Below, in pieces: positions 8,670 through 19,660 of a stretch of 62,240 bases of DNA. The notes beneath the pieces are model-generated. The model was not told where the DNA came from, searched no databases, and saw only the letters and a list, made by a program, of their open reading frames with translations. The stretch spans positions 1 through 62,240 of the forward strand of contig JAKLKF010000031.1 of the NCBI GenBank assembly GCA_023150805.1. The letters run 5' to 3'. The position numbers and the translations under genes are program-made. Every line of letters begins with the position of its first letter. Position 1 is the first letter of the stretch. The DNA is from Myxococcota bacterium (GTDB taxonomy: Bacteria > Myxococcota_A > UBA796 > UBA2385).

Positions 8670-9818
8670 TCAGTCGCAGTAGCCCTGGCCGTAGGCGGCC
8701 ATCGCGTCCGCGCAGGACCCCTGGTTCTCCACGTCGACGATGCCCGTGCCCAGGGAGGAGAGCTGGGCCACGAAGGCGTCGATCTCGTCGGCGTCCAGGT
8801 GATCGTCGGCCGCCAGCCGCAGGCTGTGGCCGCCCTCGTCCTGGCCCGTGAGCGCCGCGAGCGCGGCGAAGCCCGACAGGTCGGCCAGGGCGCACATGCC
8901 GGTCAGGGTCAGGCTGCCGGCGCTGGCCAGCGCGGGGAAGTCGGCCAGGGTCTCGCAGGTGTCCTGCAGGTGCAGCGCCCCACCCACGGTCGTGAGCGCC
9001 GGCGCCCCCAGGTAGGACAGGTTGCGGGCGCCCACCAGCCGCAGGTCCCCGGTCACCTCGACCAGGTCGGTGAGCAGCACCTCGACCAGGTACCAGGTCG
9101 TGACCGCGTCGCCCTCGGCGCCCACCTGCAGGCCGCCCAGGTGGGTCGCCGCGGGCAGCCGCAGGATCAGCAGCTTCTCCATGTCGCGCACCACGACCTC
9201 GCCACCGACCCGCTGCAGCGCGTAGAAGCTGGCGACCTGCTGGGTCGGGTTGTCCTCGATCACCAGGTCGCCGCCGACCTCGATCAGCGCGCGCAGGCCC
9301 TCGACGTAGCCCAGGTTCGGGTGGTGGCTGATGCGCAGGTCGCCGCCGACCCGCTGCAGCGCGTAGAGCTCGATGTCGCCGGTGACGTGGGGCGGGGCGG
9401 CCACCGGCTCCCGGCCATCGGCCTCGCTGTCCCCGGTGATCACCAGGTCGCCGTCCACCTCGCAGAGACAGCCGATCCCGTCCAGCTCGGTGATCGGGTC
9501 CTCCTGCCCGCCGACGTCGACCACGAGATCGCCCCGCACGGCGTTCCAGCTCTCGCAGAAGCTCGCCAGCTCGGCCTGCGTGTCGATGAACACCGAGGCG
9601 TCCTCGCGCCAGGTCAGGCTGGCGCAGTCGCCGCTGGTGCCGCCCCCGTCGCTGCCGCCCCCGTCGCTGCCGCCCCCGTCGCCGCCGCCCCCGTCCGCCG
9701 CCCCCCCGTCGGAGGCGCCCCCGTCGGCGGCTCCCCCGTCGGCGGCTCCCCCGTCGGTGGCGCCGTCCTCCCCCGAGTCGGAGGGACCGGCGCAGCAGAG
9801 CAGGAGGGCGAGCAGCAT
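8670..9818 (-). CDS. Lipoprotein with receptor-L-domain-like repeats
   Basis: 382 residues. A very short signal (MLLALLLCC) is followed by a spacer of repeated DGGA units, then a beta-helix-like region in which segments such as VGGDLVIEDNP, VGGDLRISHHPNLGYVEGL and VTGDLRLVGARNLSYLG recur every 20-25 residues. This is the signature of receptor-L-domain-type solenoids seen in many bacterial surface proteins. No catalytic motif is visible, so a binding or structural surface role is likely. The gene is divergent from the ABC-F gene and convergent with the four-repeat secreted protein. Confidence 0.72.
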   Translation of the reverse strand: MLLALLLCCAGPSDSGEDGATDGGAADGGAADGGASDGGAADGGGGDGGGSDGGGSDGGGTSGDCASLTWREDASVFIDTQAELASFCESWNAVRGDLVVDVGGQEDPITELDGIGCLCEVDGDLVITGDSEADGREPVAAPPHVTGDIELYALQRVGGDLRISHHPNLGYVEGLRALIEVGGDLVIEDNPTQQVASFYALQRVGGEVVVRDMEKLLILRLPAATHLGGLQVGAEGDAVTTWYLVEVLLTDLVEVTGDLRLVGARNLSYLGAPALTTVGGALHLQDTCETLADFPALASAGSLTLTGMCALADLSGFAALAALTGQDEGGHSLRLAADDHLDADEIDAFVAQLSSLGTGIVDVENQGSCADAMAAYGQGYCD

Positions 9819-9889
9819 GGCGCGCAGGCTATCGCGGGCTGGCGCCCGAGGGAGGGGCGGTGTACCCCTGGGGCCCGACCGGAGCGCCT

Positions 9890-11743
9890 GTGCACCTCGT
9901 CCACGCCCGCGGCATCGAGAAGGCCCACGGTGGCCGCGCCATCCTGCGCGGCGTCGACCTCTCCGTCGACCCCGGCGAGCGGATCGGCCTGGTCGGCCCC
10001 AACGGCTGCGGCAAGTCCACGCTGCTGCGCATCCTGGCCGGCGAGGAGCCCGCCGACCACGGCGTCATCGACCACCAGGGCACCTTCGCGATGCTCAGCC
10101 AGGTGCCCCACCTGCCCGGCCGCACCGTGCAGGACGCGCTGGACGAGGCCGTCGCCTGGCACCGGGAGCTGCTGGCCACCTGGGAGGCGGCCGTCGCGGC
10201 CCACGACGTGGAGCGGGCCGGCGCCGCGCAGGACCGCCTGGACCGCGAGGGCTGGGTCATCGCCCACAAGGTCGACGCCGTCGCCGAGAAGCTGGCCTGC
10301 CCGCCGCGCGACGCCCTGCTCTCCCGCCTGTCCGGCGGCGAGGCCCGCCGCGTGGCCCTGGCCCGCGTGCTGCTCCAGCAGCCCGACCTGCTCATCCTGG
10401 ACGAGCCGACCAACCACCTCGACGCCGACACCTGCGAGTGGCTGCAGGGCCTGCTCACCGGCTGGCGCGGCGGCGTGCTGCTGGTCACGCACGACCGCTA
10501 CCTGCTGGAGGCCGTCGCGACCCGCATCGTCGACATCGACGACGGCGTGGGCGTGCCCTACGAGGGCAGCTACACCGACTACCTGATCGGCCGCGCCGAG
10601 CGGCAGGCCCAGCTCCGCCTGGCCGAGGACCGGCGCCTGGCCCTGATCGCCCGCGAGGCCGAGTGGGCCAGCCGCTCACCGGCCGCGCGCACCACCAAGC
10701 AGAAGGCCCGCCTGCTGCGCCTGGAGGCCCTGCAGTCCGTCCGCCCCATCAAGCGCGAGGAGCAATTCCAGCTCGACCTGCGCACCGGCTTCCAGAAGGG
10801 CGGCAACCTGCTGGAGCTGCACGGCGTCTGCAAGCGCTACGGCGCGCGCACCATCCTGGACCGGGTCGACCTGGTCCTGCGGCCCGGCGAGACCGTCGGC
10901 GTGCTGGGCCCCAACGGCGCCGGAAAGTCGACGCTCCTGTCGATCCTGGCCGGCCGGCTCTCCCCCGACAAGGGCCAGGTCGTGCGCGCCCCGCGCCTGG
11001 ACGCGGCCATACTCGACCAGGAGCGGACCGGGCTGGACCCCTCGCTCACCGTCTGGGAGGCCGCCGGCGACGGCAACGACCACGTGGTCGTCGGCGACCG
11101 CAGCGTGCACGTCGCCAGCTTCCTGGGCCGCTTCCTCTTCCCCAAGCAGACCCACGACCAGAAGGTGTCCAAGCTCTCCGGCGGCGAGCGCGCCCGCCTG
11201 CTGCTGGCGCGGCTGATGCTGCACGGCGCCAACCTGCTGCTGCTCGACGAGCCGACCAACGACCTGGACCTGCTGACCCTGCAGGTCCTGGAGGAGGCCC
11301 TGCTCGACTTCGACGGCGCCGCCGTGGTGGTCACCCACGACCGCGCCTTCCTGGACCGGGTCTGCGACCGCGTCCTGGCCTTCGAGGGGGACGGCCGGGT
11401 CGTCGCCTACGCCAGCCGCCAGCAGCACCTGGCCGCCATCGCCCAGGCCGCCGCCGAGCGCAGCCCCGCCCCCGTGGTCCCGCCCCCCCGCAGCGCCCCC
11501 GCCACGCCGAAGCCCGCGGCGCGCAAGCTCAGCTACAAGGAGCAGCGGGAGCACGAGGCGCTGCCCGGCCAGATCGAGGCCCTGGAGGCCGAGCTGGCCC
11601 GGCTGGGCGAGGAGCTGTCCGACCCGGCCACCTGGCAGGGCGGGGGAGAGCAGGCGCGCGCCCTGTCGGCCCGGGCCGAGGCGCTGCCGGCGGAGATCGA
11701 CGCGTTGATGGCGCGGTGGGCCGAGCTGGAGGAGCGCGCCTGA
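9890..11743 (+). CDS. ABC-F family ATPase (Uup/EttA-like)
   Basis: 617 residues with two ABC ATPase domains and no membrane segment. Domain 1 has Walker [10 protein letters not shown], signature LSGGE and Walker [13 protein letters not shown]. Domain 2 has [14 protein letters not shown] and [13 protein letters not shown] charged linker separates them and a Lys/Glu-rich coiled-coil tail follows (about residues 550-617), as in Uup. ABC-F proteins act on the ribosome or on DNA structures rather than in transport. The GTG at 9890 is preferred over one 30 nt upstream because GGAG lies 5 nt before it, the layout used by several other genes here. Confidence 0.88.
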   Translation: MHLVHARGIEKAHGGRAILRGVDLSVDPGERIGLVGPNGCGKSTLLRILAGEEPADHGVIDHQGTFAMLSQVPHLPGRTVQDALDEAVAWHRELLATWEAAVAAHDVERAGAAQDRLDREGWVIAHKVDAVAEKLACPPRDALLSRLSGGEARRVALARVLLQQPDLLILDEPTNHLDADTCEWLQGLLTGWRGGVLLVTHDRYLLEAVATRIVDIDDGVGVPYEGSYTDYLIGRAERQAQLRLAEDRRLALIAREAEWASRSPAARTTKQKARLLRLEALQSVRPIKREEQFQLDLRTGFQKGGNLLELHGVCKRYGARTILDRVDLVLRPGETVGVLGPNGAGKSTLLSILAGRLSPDKGQVVRAPRLDAAILDQERTGLDPSLTVWEAAGDGNDHVVVGDRSVHVASFLGRFLFPKQTHDQKVSKLSGGERARLLLARLMLHGANLLLLDEPTNDLDLLTLQVLEEALLDFDGAAVVVTHDRAFLDRVCDRVLAFEGDGRVVAYASRQQHLAAIAQAAAERSPAPVVPPPRSAPATPKPAARKLSYKEQREHEALPGQIEALEAELARLGEELSDPATWQGGGEQARALSARAEALPAEIDALMARWAELEERA

Positions 11744-11763
11744 GGCGGGAGGGGCCCGGCGGA

Positions 11764-11979
11764 TCAGCCGCGGGCGACGACGGCGCGGGAGAGGGCCAGC
11801 ACGCGGCGCACGGGCGAGGCGACGAGCTGGTGGGCGGCCTGGTCGACCTGGGAGATCTCCCGGTCGGTCCAGGGCAGCGAGGCGATGGTCAGCGCGGCGG
11901 AGGCCAGCAGGCCCAGGGACAGCCCGGTCGAGAGCAGCAGGTCGAGCACGGCCGGGTCGAGGGTGGGCAGGACGTTCAT
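11764..11979 (-). CDS. Small hypothetical protein
   Basis: 71 residues with a hydrophobic stretch (about residues 10-35) and a C-terminal half rich in Val, Ala and Arg. Not recognised. A strong Shine-Dalgarno (AGGAGG, 5 nt before the ATG) and a promoter-like sequence with repeated elements just upstream support it as a real, regulated gene. It faces the 3' end of the ABC-F gene. Confidence 0.6.
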   Translation of the reverse strand: MNVLPTLDPAVLDLLLSTGLSLGLLASAALTIASLPWTDREISQVDQAAHQLVASPVRRVLALSRAVVARG

Positions 11980-11993
11980 GGGGACCTCCTGAA

Positions 11994-12034
11994 CAGGTGT
12001 CCAGAATCTACTGCACTGGTGTACAGCCCGTCAA
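11994..12034 (-). promoter_or_regulatory. Promoter with paired direct repeats upstream of the 71-aa gene
   Basis: On the minus strand TTGACG (12034-12029) and TAGATT (12010-12005), 18 nt apart, resemble -35 and -10 boxes. Two direct repeats, CTGTACACCAG (12026-12016) and CTGGACACCTG (12004-11994), match at 9 of 11 positions and start exactly 22 bp apart, two helical turns, flanking the -10. This looks like an operator for a repressor. The rest of the gap up to 12321 holds a short palindrome and no gene that I can support. Confidence 0.5.
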
Positions 12035-12045
12035 CCGCTGAGATT

Positions 12046-12060
12046 GGACATTTTCTGTCC
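12046..12060. repeat. Short perfect palindrome
   Basis: GGACA and TGTCC arms separated by TTTTC. It sits in an AT-richer patch upstream of the small-protein promoter. It may be a regulator-binding site or a remnant of an element end. Confidence 0.35.
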
Positions 12061-12321
12061 GCATCGGGGGCTTGCGGGTCGCGGCGCCTTGTGGCAGGAG
12101 AACAGGAGCCCCGGCCCGCCCGGAGGACGCCGATGGGAGACCCGTTGGCCCCGCGCCCGGGAGGGAAGGCGACGCGGGGCGGGGGATGGGGAGGGTGGCG
12201 ACCGGGCCGGGCGGGCCGAGGAGTCGCCCGTGGGACGCGGCCCCGCGGGCGGCGATTCGAGCCCGCTCGTCACGGGATGTCGCGCCCGGCCGCGCTACGC
12301 TGCGCGGCCCCCGGAGGCCCC

Positions 12322-13239
12322 GTGCGCGTGCTGGTGACCCAGGAGATCGACCCCGTCGGCGAGCACCTGCTGCGCCAGGCCGGCCACCAGGTCGAGGTCC
12401 GCGCGGGCCCCGCCCCCATCTCGCCGGACGAGCTGCGCCGCCGCCTGCCGGGCGCCGCGGCCCTGGTGCCCATGCCCACCGATCGCATCGACGCCGCCGT
12501 GCTGGCCACCCCCGGCCTGCGCGTGGTGGCCTGCCACTCGGTCGGCGTCGACCACGTCGACCTGGACGCGGCCCGGCGCCTGGGCGTCGCCGTCACGAAC
12601 ACCCCCGGGGTGCTCACCGAGGCCACCGCGGACCTGGCGATGGCCCTGCTGCTGGCGGTGGCCCGGCGGCTGGGCGAGGGCGAGCGCCTGCTGCGCCGGG
12701 GCGACTTCCACGGCTGGCGCCCCACCATGCTGCGGGGGCTGGACCTGCGCGGCGCCACCCTGGGCATCGTCGGCCTGGGCCGCATCGGCCGCGCCGTGGC
12801 CGAGCGCGCGCGGGCCTTCGGCATGACCGTCCGCGGCTGCACCTCCACGGGCGGCGAGCCGCTGTCGGCCTTGCTGGCCCACAGCGACGTGCTCAGCCTG
12901 CACTGCCCGCTCACGCCCGCCACCCACCACCTGCTGCGGGCCGAGCCCCTGGCGGCCATGAAGCGCGGGGCCCTCGTCATCAACACCGCCCGCGGCGCCG
13001 TGATCGACGAGGACGCCCTGGCCGACGCGCTGGAGGCCGGCCACCTGGGCGGCGCCGGGCTGGACGTGCACGCGGCCGAGCCCGCCGTGCACCCCCGCCT
13101 GCTGCGCCGCGAGGACGTGGTCCTGCTGCCCCACCTGGGCAGCGCGACCTGGCAGACCCGGCGCGCCATGGCCGAGCGGGCCGCGCAGAACGCCATCGCC
13201 GTGCTGGCCGGCCAGCCCGCGCCCGACCGCGTCGCCTGA
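12322..13239 (+). CDS. D-2-hydroxyacid dehydrogenase (NAD-dependent)
   Basis: 305 residues. The NAD-binding motif is GLGRIGRAVAERARAFGM. The catalytic Arg lies in INTARGAVID, the Glu in GLDVHAAEP and the His in LPHLGSAT, so the active site looks complete. Relatives include glyoxylate/hydroxypyruvate reductases and phosphoglycerate dehydrogenases; it lacks the C-terminal ACT domain of the SerA at 52.6-53.8 kb, so the substrate is uncertain. The GTG at 12322 is preceded by GGAGG at 4 nt; an ATG at 12277 is an alternative. The last 75 nt of this gene form the left copy of the 81-bp repeat bounding the cobalamin island. Confidence 0.83.
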   Translation: MRVLVTQEIDPVGEHLLRQAGHQVEVRAGPAPISPDELRRRLPGAAALVPMPTDRIDAAVLATPGLRVVACHSVGVDHVDLDAARRLGVAVTNTPGVLTEATADLAMALLLAVARRLGEGERLLRRGDFHGWRPTMLRGLDLRGATLGIVGLGRIGRAVAERARAFGMTVRGCTSTGGEPLSALLAHSDVLSLHCPLTPATHHLLRAEPLAAMKRGALVINTARGAVIDEDALADALEAGHLGGAGLDVHAAEPAVHPRLLRREDVVLLPHLGSATWQTRRAMAERAAQNAIAVLAGQPAPDRVA

Positions 13240-13245
13240 TCGGCC
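13165..13245 (+). repeat. 81-bp direct repeat, left copy (attL-like)
   Basis: Bases 13165-13245 are identical to 26717-26797. The unit covers the last 75 nt of the D-2-hydroxyacid dehydrogenase gene, including the stop codon, plus 6 nt downstream. At this end it is part of the intact gene. Integration at the 3' end of a gene with duplication of that end is the usual footprint of site-specific integration. Confidence 0.85.
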
Positions 13246-13285
13246 AGCACCGGAAGAGTCCGATGGACGAGCTGCATGGAAGGTA

Positions 13286-13305
13286 CCTGCACGCGCTCGC
13301 GCAGG
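13286..13305. terminator. GC-rich hairpin between dehydrogenase and cbiB
   Basis: CCTGC (13286-13290) pairs with GCAGG (13301-13305), extended inward past one mismatch. It lies between two convergent transcription units and could serve either as a terminator. There is no T-run. The remainder of 13246-13405 shows no gene. Confidence 0.35.
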
Positions 13306-13405
13306 CTAAGGGGGGAGTCGCCCACAGAGCCCGGAGCCGCGCTCCGTGGTCGTCTGGTCGGTACGGGTCCCCGGACGGGTCGAGCGGGGACGCTGCCTCC
13401 CGGGG

Positions 13406-14344
13406 TCAGGTCGCCAGTCCGAGCGCGACGAGCACCAGGCCAGCGCCACCGAGGGCCAGGCTCATCGCTCGCCCTCCCAGTACGCAGGCACGGCGCAGAT
13501 CTCCGGCAGTGCAGTCCCTGAGGTCGGCGCCGAGGATGTAGTGGCCGGGCTTGTCGAGGCGGACCCCGAGCACTCCCGCCAAAGCCGCCATGGGCCAGCC
13601 TGCGTTGGGGCTGGCGGTCCGGTAGCGGTCCTCTCGCAGCACGCGGAGTCCTCTTCGGGGCGAGGTCTCCGGCAATGTCGGCGCGACGAGGAGGAGCAGC
13701 AGCGCTGTCAGCCGGGCCGGGACCAGGTTGGCGAGGTCGTCGAAGCGGGCCGCTGCCTTGCCCAGCCACTCCAGCGGGCCGCGGTAGCCGACCATGGCGT
13801 CCATGGTGTTCAAGCAACGGTATGCAAGGGCTCCTGGGATCCCCCCGAGCAGGAAAAAGAACACGGGCGCCACCACGCTGTCGGAGCTGTTCTCCGCTAC
13901 GGACTCGGCGGCAGAGGCGGCGAGCTGGACGGGATCGAGGTGCGTGGGATCACGCGAACAGAGCCAGGAGAGGTGGTCGCGGGCAGCATCGACCTGGCCT
14001 GCATCCAGGTCGTCGGCCACACGTAGCCCTGCCTCCACCAGGCTGCGCACGGCGAAGGAGGAGGTCAGCAGCCACACGGCCAGCAGAGGCCCCACCCAGG
14101 GCAGCATCACCACCATCCCGAAGAGGGCAGCGCCGACCGGCAGCAGCGTGGCCATCAGCAGGCCCCAGAACAGGGCGCCGACATCGCCCTTCGGAGCCCG
14201 GATCCTCGCCCACCGGATCCACCACCCCATCCAGACCACGGGGTGTGCGGCCACCGGAGGCTCCCCGAGCCACCGGTCCCAGGCGACGGCCGCCACCAAC
14301 ACGCCCAGGTGGAGCCACGGCTGCTCCCAGGGGAAGGGGCTCAC
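13406..14344 (-). CDS. cbiB: Adenosylcobinamide-phosphate synthase CbiB
   Basis: 312 residues, the usual CbiB length, with several membrane helices. CbiB attaches aminopropanol (or its phosphate) to adenosylcobyric acid, giving adenosylcobinamide (phosphate). Typical blocks are visible: an N-terminal helix leading to HPVVWMGWWI, then AASAAESVAENSSDSVVAP, then RCLNTMDAMVGYR. The GTG start at 14344 overlaps the cbiP stop by 3 nt, so translation is coupled. It is the last gene of the left arm of the island. The threonine-phosphate decarboxylase that would supply its substrate is not in the window. Confidence 0.92.
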   Translation of the reverse strand: MSPFPWEQPWLHLGVLVAAVAWDRWLGEPPVAAHPVVWMGWWIRWARIRAPKGDVGALFWGLLMATLLPVGAALFGMVVMLPWVGPLLAVWLLTSSFAVRSLVEAGLRVADDLDAGQVDAARDHLSWLCSRDPTHLDPVQLAASAAESVAENSSDSVVAPVFFFLLGGIPGALAYRCLNTMDAMVGYRGPLEWLGKAAARFDDLANLVPARLTALLLLLVAPTLPETSPRRGLRVLREDRYRTASPNAGWPMAALAGVLGVRLDKPGHYILGADLRDCTAGDLRRACVLGGRAMSLALGGAGLVLVALGLAT

Positions 14345-15861
14345 GACAGCTCGATGTCCACGAGGGCCCCGATGGCATCCAGCTCCAGGCAGCCACGAAG
14401 GTGCTCGGCGAGCAGGCCGAGCTGCCGGTCCCGCCAGGCCGGATGCGGCTCCACCTCCGGCCACGACAGGTCGGGGCGCAGGGGACCCAGCACCGCCTCG
14501 ACCACCCCCGGCGCGTCGAAGAAGCCGTGCAGGTAGGTGCCCATGACCCGCCCGGTGGTGCACCCTTCCGGGCGTGCACGGTCCAGGGCGTCCGGGCCGT
14601 CGAGGAGCAGCAGCCCGGCGCCATCGACATCTGTGCGCCCCACGTGGATCTCGTAGCCCTCCACCGGCAGGCTCCCCAAGGTCCCCCGGGTCCAGCGGGT
14701 GGTCTTCTGCGGGTCCATGACGGTTCGCACGGGTAGCAGTCCCAGCCCAGGGGTCTCGCCGGGCTCCCCCTCGATGCCGTGAGGATCTACGATGACGTGG
14801 CCCAGAATCTGGTAGCCCCCGCACAGCCCGATGACGTGCCCTTCGAATGCCCGAATCACCGACTCCCAGCCCTCCCGTCGTAGCCAGCCCAGGTCGCCGC
14901 GGCTGTTCTTGGTGCCCGGCAGCAGCAGCAGATCGTAGGTAGACAGGTCGCGGGGACGGGCCAGGTAGTGCAGGACCACGCCGTGACGCTCCAGCGCGTC
15001 GAAGTCCGTGAAGTTGGACATGTGGGGGAGCCGCAGCACCGCGGCGTGAAAGCGAGCGGGGTCCCGCGGTGGCGGAGGGTCCACGACGGTCTCGGGTGAG
15101 AGGCCGTCCTCGAGCTCGATCTGCACGGACCGAGTCCATGGCACCACGCCGAGCACGGGTACACCCGTCCTCTTCTCCAACCAGGCCACGCCGTCCTCGA
15201 AGAGAGTGGGGTCCCCCCGAAAGCGGTTGACGATGACCCCGGCGACACGAGCCCGATCGGGTTCCGGCATGCAGGCCAGGGTGCCCACGACTTGCCCGAA
15301 GACGCCTCCCTTGTGGATGTCCGCCACGAGCAGGACCCTGCCGTCGCCGTGGTGGGCGATGGGCATGTTCACGAGGTCCCGGGCGCGCAGGTTGACCTCG
15401 GCGCAAGAGCCGGCGCCCTCGGCTATCACGAGCTGGTGGCGCCGACGGAGGCGATCGAGTGCGCCGAACACGAGCTCCCTGCGTGGCCCCATGTCCGTGG
15501 TGAAATACTCGCGGGCGCTCAAGGAGCCCATCACGCGGCCGAGCGCGACCACCTGGGCGCCCACATCTGTGTTGGGTTTGAGCAACAGGGGGTTCATGTC
15601 GACATGGGGTGGCAGGCGGCAGGCGTGGGCCTGGACGATCTGTGCCCGCCCCATCTCGAGGCCATCGGGAGTCACGCCGGCGTTGTTGGACATGTTCTGG
15701 GCCTTGTAGGGGGCCACGTCCACCCCAGCCTCTTGGAAGATACGGCACAGGCCGGCGGTGATCCAGCTCTTGCCCACGTCGCTGCCCGTCCCGAACACAC
15801 AGAGGAGCCGGGCGAGCGCGGGAGCGTTTGGGACATCGCGAACGTCGCGGGGGTCTCTCAT
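14341..15861 (-). CDS. cbiP: Cobyric acid synthase CbiP/CobQ
   Basis: 506 residues. The N-terminal P-loop domain has GTGSDVGKSW (about residues 25-34). The C-terminal class I glutamine amidotransferase domain has the nucleophile Cys in GLCGGYQ and the His in YLHGFF. It performs the four remaining amidations of adenosylcobyrinate a,c-diamide to give cobyric acid. The ATG at 15861 overlaps the upstream lipoprotein stop (ATGA) and follows AGGAGG; a longer frame upstream is just the neighbour's DNA. Its presence without corrin-ring genes is unusual for a pure salvage locus. Confidence 0.92.
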   Translation of the reverse strand: MRDPRDVRDVPNAPALARLLCVFGTGSDVGKSWITAGLCRIFQEAGVDVAPYKAQNMSNNAGVTPDGLEMGRAQIVQAHACRLPPHVDMNPLLLKPNTDVGAQVVALGRVMGSLSAREYFTTDMGPRRELVFGALDRLRRRHQLVIAEGAGSCAEVNLRARDLVNMPIAHHGDGRVLLVADIHKGGVFGQVVGTLACMPEPDRARVAGVIVNRFRGDPTLFEDGVAWLEKRTGVPVLGVVPWTRSVQIELEDGLSPETVVDPPPPRDPARFHAAVLRLPHMSNFTDFDALERHGVVLHYLARPRDLSTYDLLLLPGTKNSRGDLGWLRREGWESVIRAFEGHVIGLCGGYQILGHVIVDPHGIEGEPGETPGLGLLPVRTVMDPQKTTRWTRGTLGSLPVEGYEIHVGRTDVDGAGLLLLDGPDALDRARPEGCTTGRVMGTYLHGFFDAPGVVEAVLGPLRPDLSWPEVEPHPAWRDRQLGLLAEHLRGCLELDAIGALVDIELS

Positions 15862-16217
15862 TTGTCCTCCTCTGAAGGGTCCCAGGGCATGGCGTTCCAG
15901 TCCACGCCCGTGAAGGCGGAGCACTCGCCCTCCATGAACAGGTCGGCGCGCTCGACACAGATCTCGTCCGTCCAGCCCTCGATGGCGTGGGTCTCCTCCA
16001 GCAGGCGCATCTCCCAGGCCCAGGTCTTGCAGCCATCCACGAAGTCGTCGGCGTCGGCGTAGCCCGCGTCCGTCCAGGTGGCGCCCCAGTCATCGAGGCA
16101 GCCGCCGTACAGGTCCGCCGCGGCAGCGCACATCTCCTCGCAGGGGTCCACCTCCGATGAGCCGCAGGCCCCCAACCACACGGTCAGGAGCCCCAGGACG
16201 GTCACGGGCCTACGCAC
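15858..16217 (-). CDS. Small Cys-rich lipoprotein of the cobalamin island
   Basis: 119 residues. GTG start at 16217, signal peptide ending LGAC, then six further Cys in a 100-residue acidic domain (CEEMC near the start, single Cys later), possibly three disulfides. Not a family I recognise. It lies 11 bp after the propeller lipoprotein and overlaps cbiP by 4 nt, in the btuB riboswitch transcript. A role as an accessory surface corrinoid-binding protein, as small lipoproteins have in Bacteroides B12 loci, is inference from position. Confidence 0.75.
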   Translation of the reverse strand: MRRPVTVLGLLTVWLGACGSSEVDPCEEMCAAAADLYGGCLDDWGATWTDAGYADADDFVDGCKTWAWEMRLLEETHAIEGWTDEICVERADLFMEGECSAFTGVDWNAMPWDPSEEDK

Positions 16218-16228
16218 GCGCCCCACCC

Positions 16229-17394
<1,166 letters not shown>

Positions 17395-17398
<4 letters not shown>

Positions 17399-19557
17399 GT
17401 CGTGTCTCCTCGGCCCTCTCGGGCCAGCGGGGGCGCCCAGCGGAACGTGAACATCACGGTCCGACCGGGCAGGGGGTAGCCGGTGAAGTCGGTGAGGGGC
17501 TGGACCACGAGGTCGTCGGCGTCAGGGTCCAGGGGGTTTCGCGGGACCACCTCGACGGTGTGATCCAGCAGGTTGAGCACGGACAGCTCCGCCGAGATCG
17601 CCCCTCGTGCGCCGGGCTCCACCCGCACGAAGGCGCCGTGCAGGGAGCGGGGGGCCGCCCGGTAGAAGTTGGTGCGATCCCAGTAGTTGCCGTCGGTGAA
17701 GCTGTAGTGGTGGCCCACCCGCAGCCAGCCGGGCCGCAGCAAGGTCGTGCGGTGGGACAGCTCCACTGCGGGGATGCGCGGGAGCTGGTTGCCCTGGTGG
17801 GCGGGCTCCGAGGAGCGGTCCTCGCTGTCTATCAGGGTGAGGGTGCTCTGGGTGTCCAGCCAGCCCCACCACGACAAGGCCAGGGCCCCCTCCACCCCGC
17901 GGATCAGCCCGTCCTCGATGTTGACGGGGACGAGGGTGCGCTGGGAGTTCTGGACGAGGACGATCTGGTCCTTCATGGCGTTGCGGAAGACACCCACCTC
18001 CACGGTGCCCTCGGGCATCCAGGGGAGCGTTGGCATCGTCAATCGCAACGCGAGGTCCACCTGCAGGCCGCGCTCCGGCTCCAGGTCCGGGTTGCCCAGC
18101 ACCGCCCCCCGGTCCCCGAAGAGTTCCGTGAAGTCGGGGGGGCGCCAGCCGCGGTGGAGGTTGGCCTTCAGCGCCGCACCCGACACGGGGCGGAACAGAA
18201 TGCCTGCCCCCGGGGTGGGCAGAAGCTGCCGGCGGGTCTGCCGCAAGTCCTCGGCGCTCGCGATGCTCTCCTCGTCCGCATCCAGCGCCTCGGGATCGAC
18301 GAATGCGTCCGAAAGGGCCCGCAGGCCGAAGGTTGGTGTGAAGAGCAGCAGGCCCTCCCACAGATACAGCTCCGCCGAGAGCCCCACCCCCGCGGACGTG
18401 CGTCGCTGGGCAGGCTCGGTGACCTCAAGGAGGAGGTCGTGGCGTAAGAAGAGGTCCTGCCGGCCGTCGAGGGTGAGCGCCGGCACCAGCCAGGGCCGGG
18501 CGGCCCAGCGGAGGTTGCCGAGGACGCCCCACGACGAGGTATGGTCCGTCTGCCACTGGTTGCCCGTGCCGATCTCGCCCTGGCGGTCGTCCAGGGTTTC
18601 CCCGCGCCACAGAGACCAGCCGCGCACTTGCGCGCTCGCGGCAGACCCGCCAGCTTCCATCCGTGCCACCGCGAGGTTTCGGTGCGTCTCCAGGCGCACG
18701 TCCTCTGTGGGGTGCTCCGTGTGCCCGGGCAGCCCCTCCTCCCGGCCCAGGAAGCTGTCGAGGAGCTGGAGGGCCCAGCCCGGACCCATCAGGGTCCAGC
18801 GACCGTGGGTGGAGAGCTGGGCCTTGTCGTTGTTGGCGCGCGCGGTCATCCGGTCGTCGAGGAGCTGGTACTCCGTGCCGTTGTCGGAGAAGTACTGGAA
18901 GTCCCCGCGGGTGGAGAGGGCCTCGGCGAGGACCAGGGTCTCTGTGTCCTTGCCCCAGAGCCGCCCCGGCTGCCGAACCCCACCGGTGAGCTTGCCGGTG
19001 GTGTAGGAGCCCCCCGCAACGCTTCCGTAGGCCGGGGGACCCTCCGCAGCGGTGATAAGGTCGACAACGCCACCCATGGGCGAGCCCCCCAACTCGGGGG
19101 GACCTCCGCCCCGGTAGACCCGGATCTCGGAGAGGGCCGAGAGCGGAAGCTCCGAGAGGTTCACCGAGCCTGCCCCGTCCGGGTTCAGGGGCACTCCATC
19201 GAGGCAGACCAGGGTGTGGCGCACCTGCGCGCCTCGCAGGCTCACCCCGGACCAGTCTCCGAGACCGCCCAGGCGCTGGACCGTGGTTCCAGGGGCCGAG
19301 TCGAGGAGCTCCGCCACGTCGTCGGCGGCCGAGACCCGCTCGTCGACCACGAGCACGGTGAGCGCCGCGGGAGTCTGGGCGGGGTCCGCCCGGTCCACGA
19401 CCTCTCCCACCACGATGATCTCGTCGGTGGCAAGCTCCTCGCGCCCCTCCGCCTCGCCCCCGGTAGGAACAGCTTCGGCGGAACGGGCCTCTCCCGCCCC
19501 AAGGAGGACGAGGAGAAGGCACGCGAAGAACACGAGGAGCGGCTGAGCGCGGTCCAC
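17395..19557 (-). CDS. btuB: TonB-dependent outer-membrane corrinoid receptor BtuB
   Basis: 720 residues: signal peptide (hydrophobic to about residue 26), TonB-box-like DEIIVVGEV at about residue 45, plug domain (VAELLDSAPGTTVQRLGG, VSLRGAQVRHTLVCLDGVPLN, GGVVDLIT), then a beta-barrel ending in an aromatic strand. It sits behind a cobalamin riboswitch and is cotranscribed with cbiP and cbiB, which supports BtuB rather than another siderophore-type receptor. The GTG start at 19557 has only a weak Shine-Dalgarno. No TonB-ExbBD genes are nearby. Confidence 0.88.
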
Positions 19558-19660
19558 GGCAGCTCTGGGCCAGGGGGGCCGGCCAGGGGCACACGCGTAC
19601 GCGGGACCACGGGGTCTCGTGGACGCGGTCCTGTACCCGAGGACCGGAGGTCGACACCCC

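Noticed and set aside
12061..12321. A gene upstream of the D-2-hydroxyacid dehydrogenase
   Set aside because: Only Arg/Gly/Pro-rich frames without ribosome binding sites or recognisable domains.
13246..13405. Possible third cobalamin riboswitch at the left end of the island
   Set aside because: The region has a hairpin but lacks the GCCACTG and GGGAAG core blocks, and no cobalamin gene starts downstream of it on either strand.
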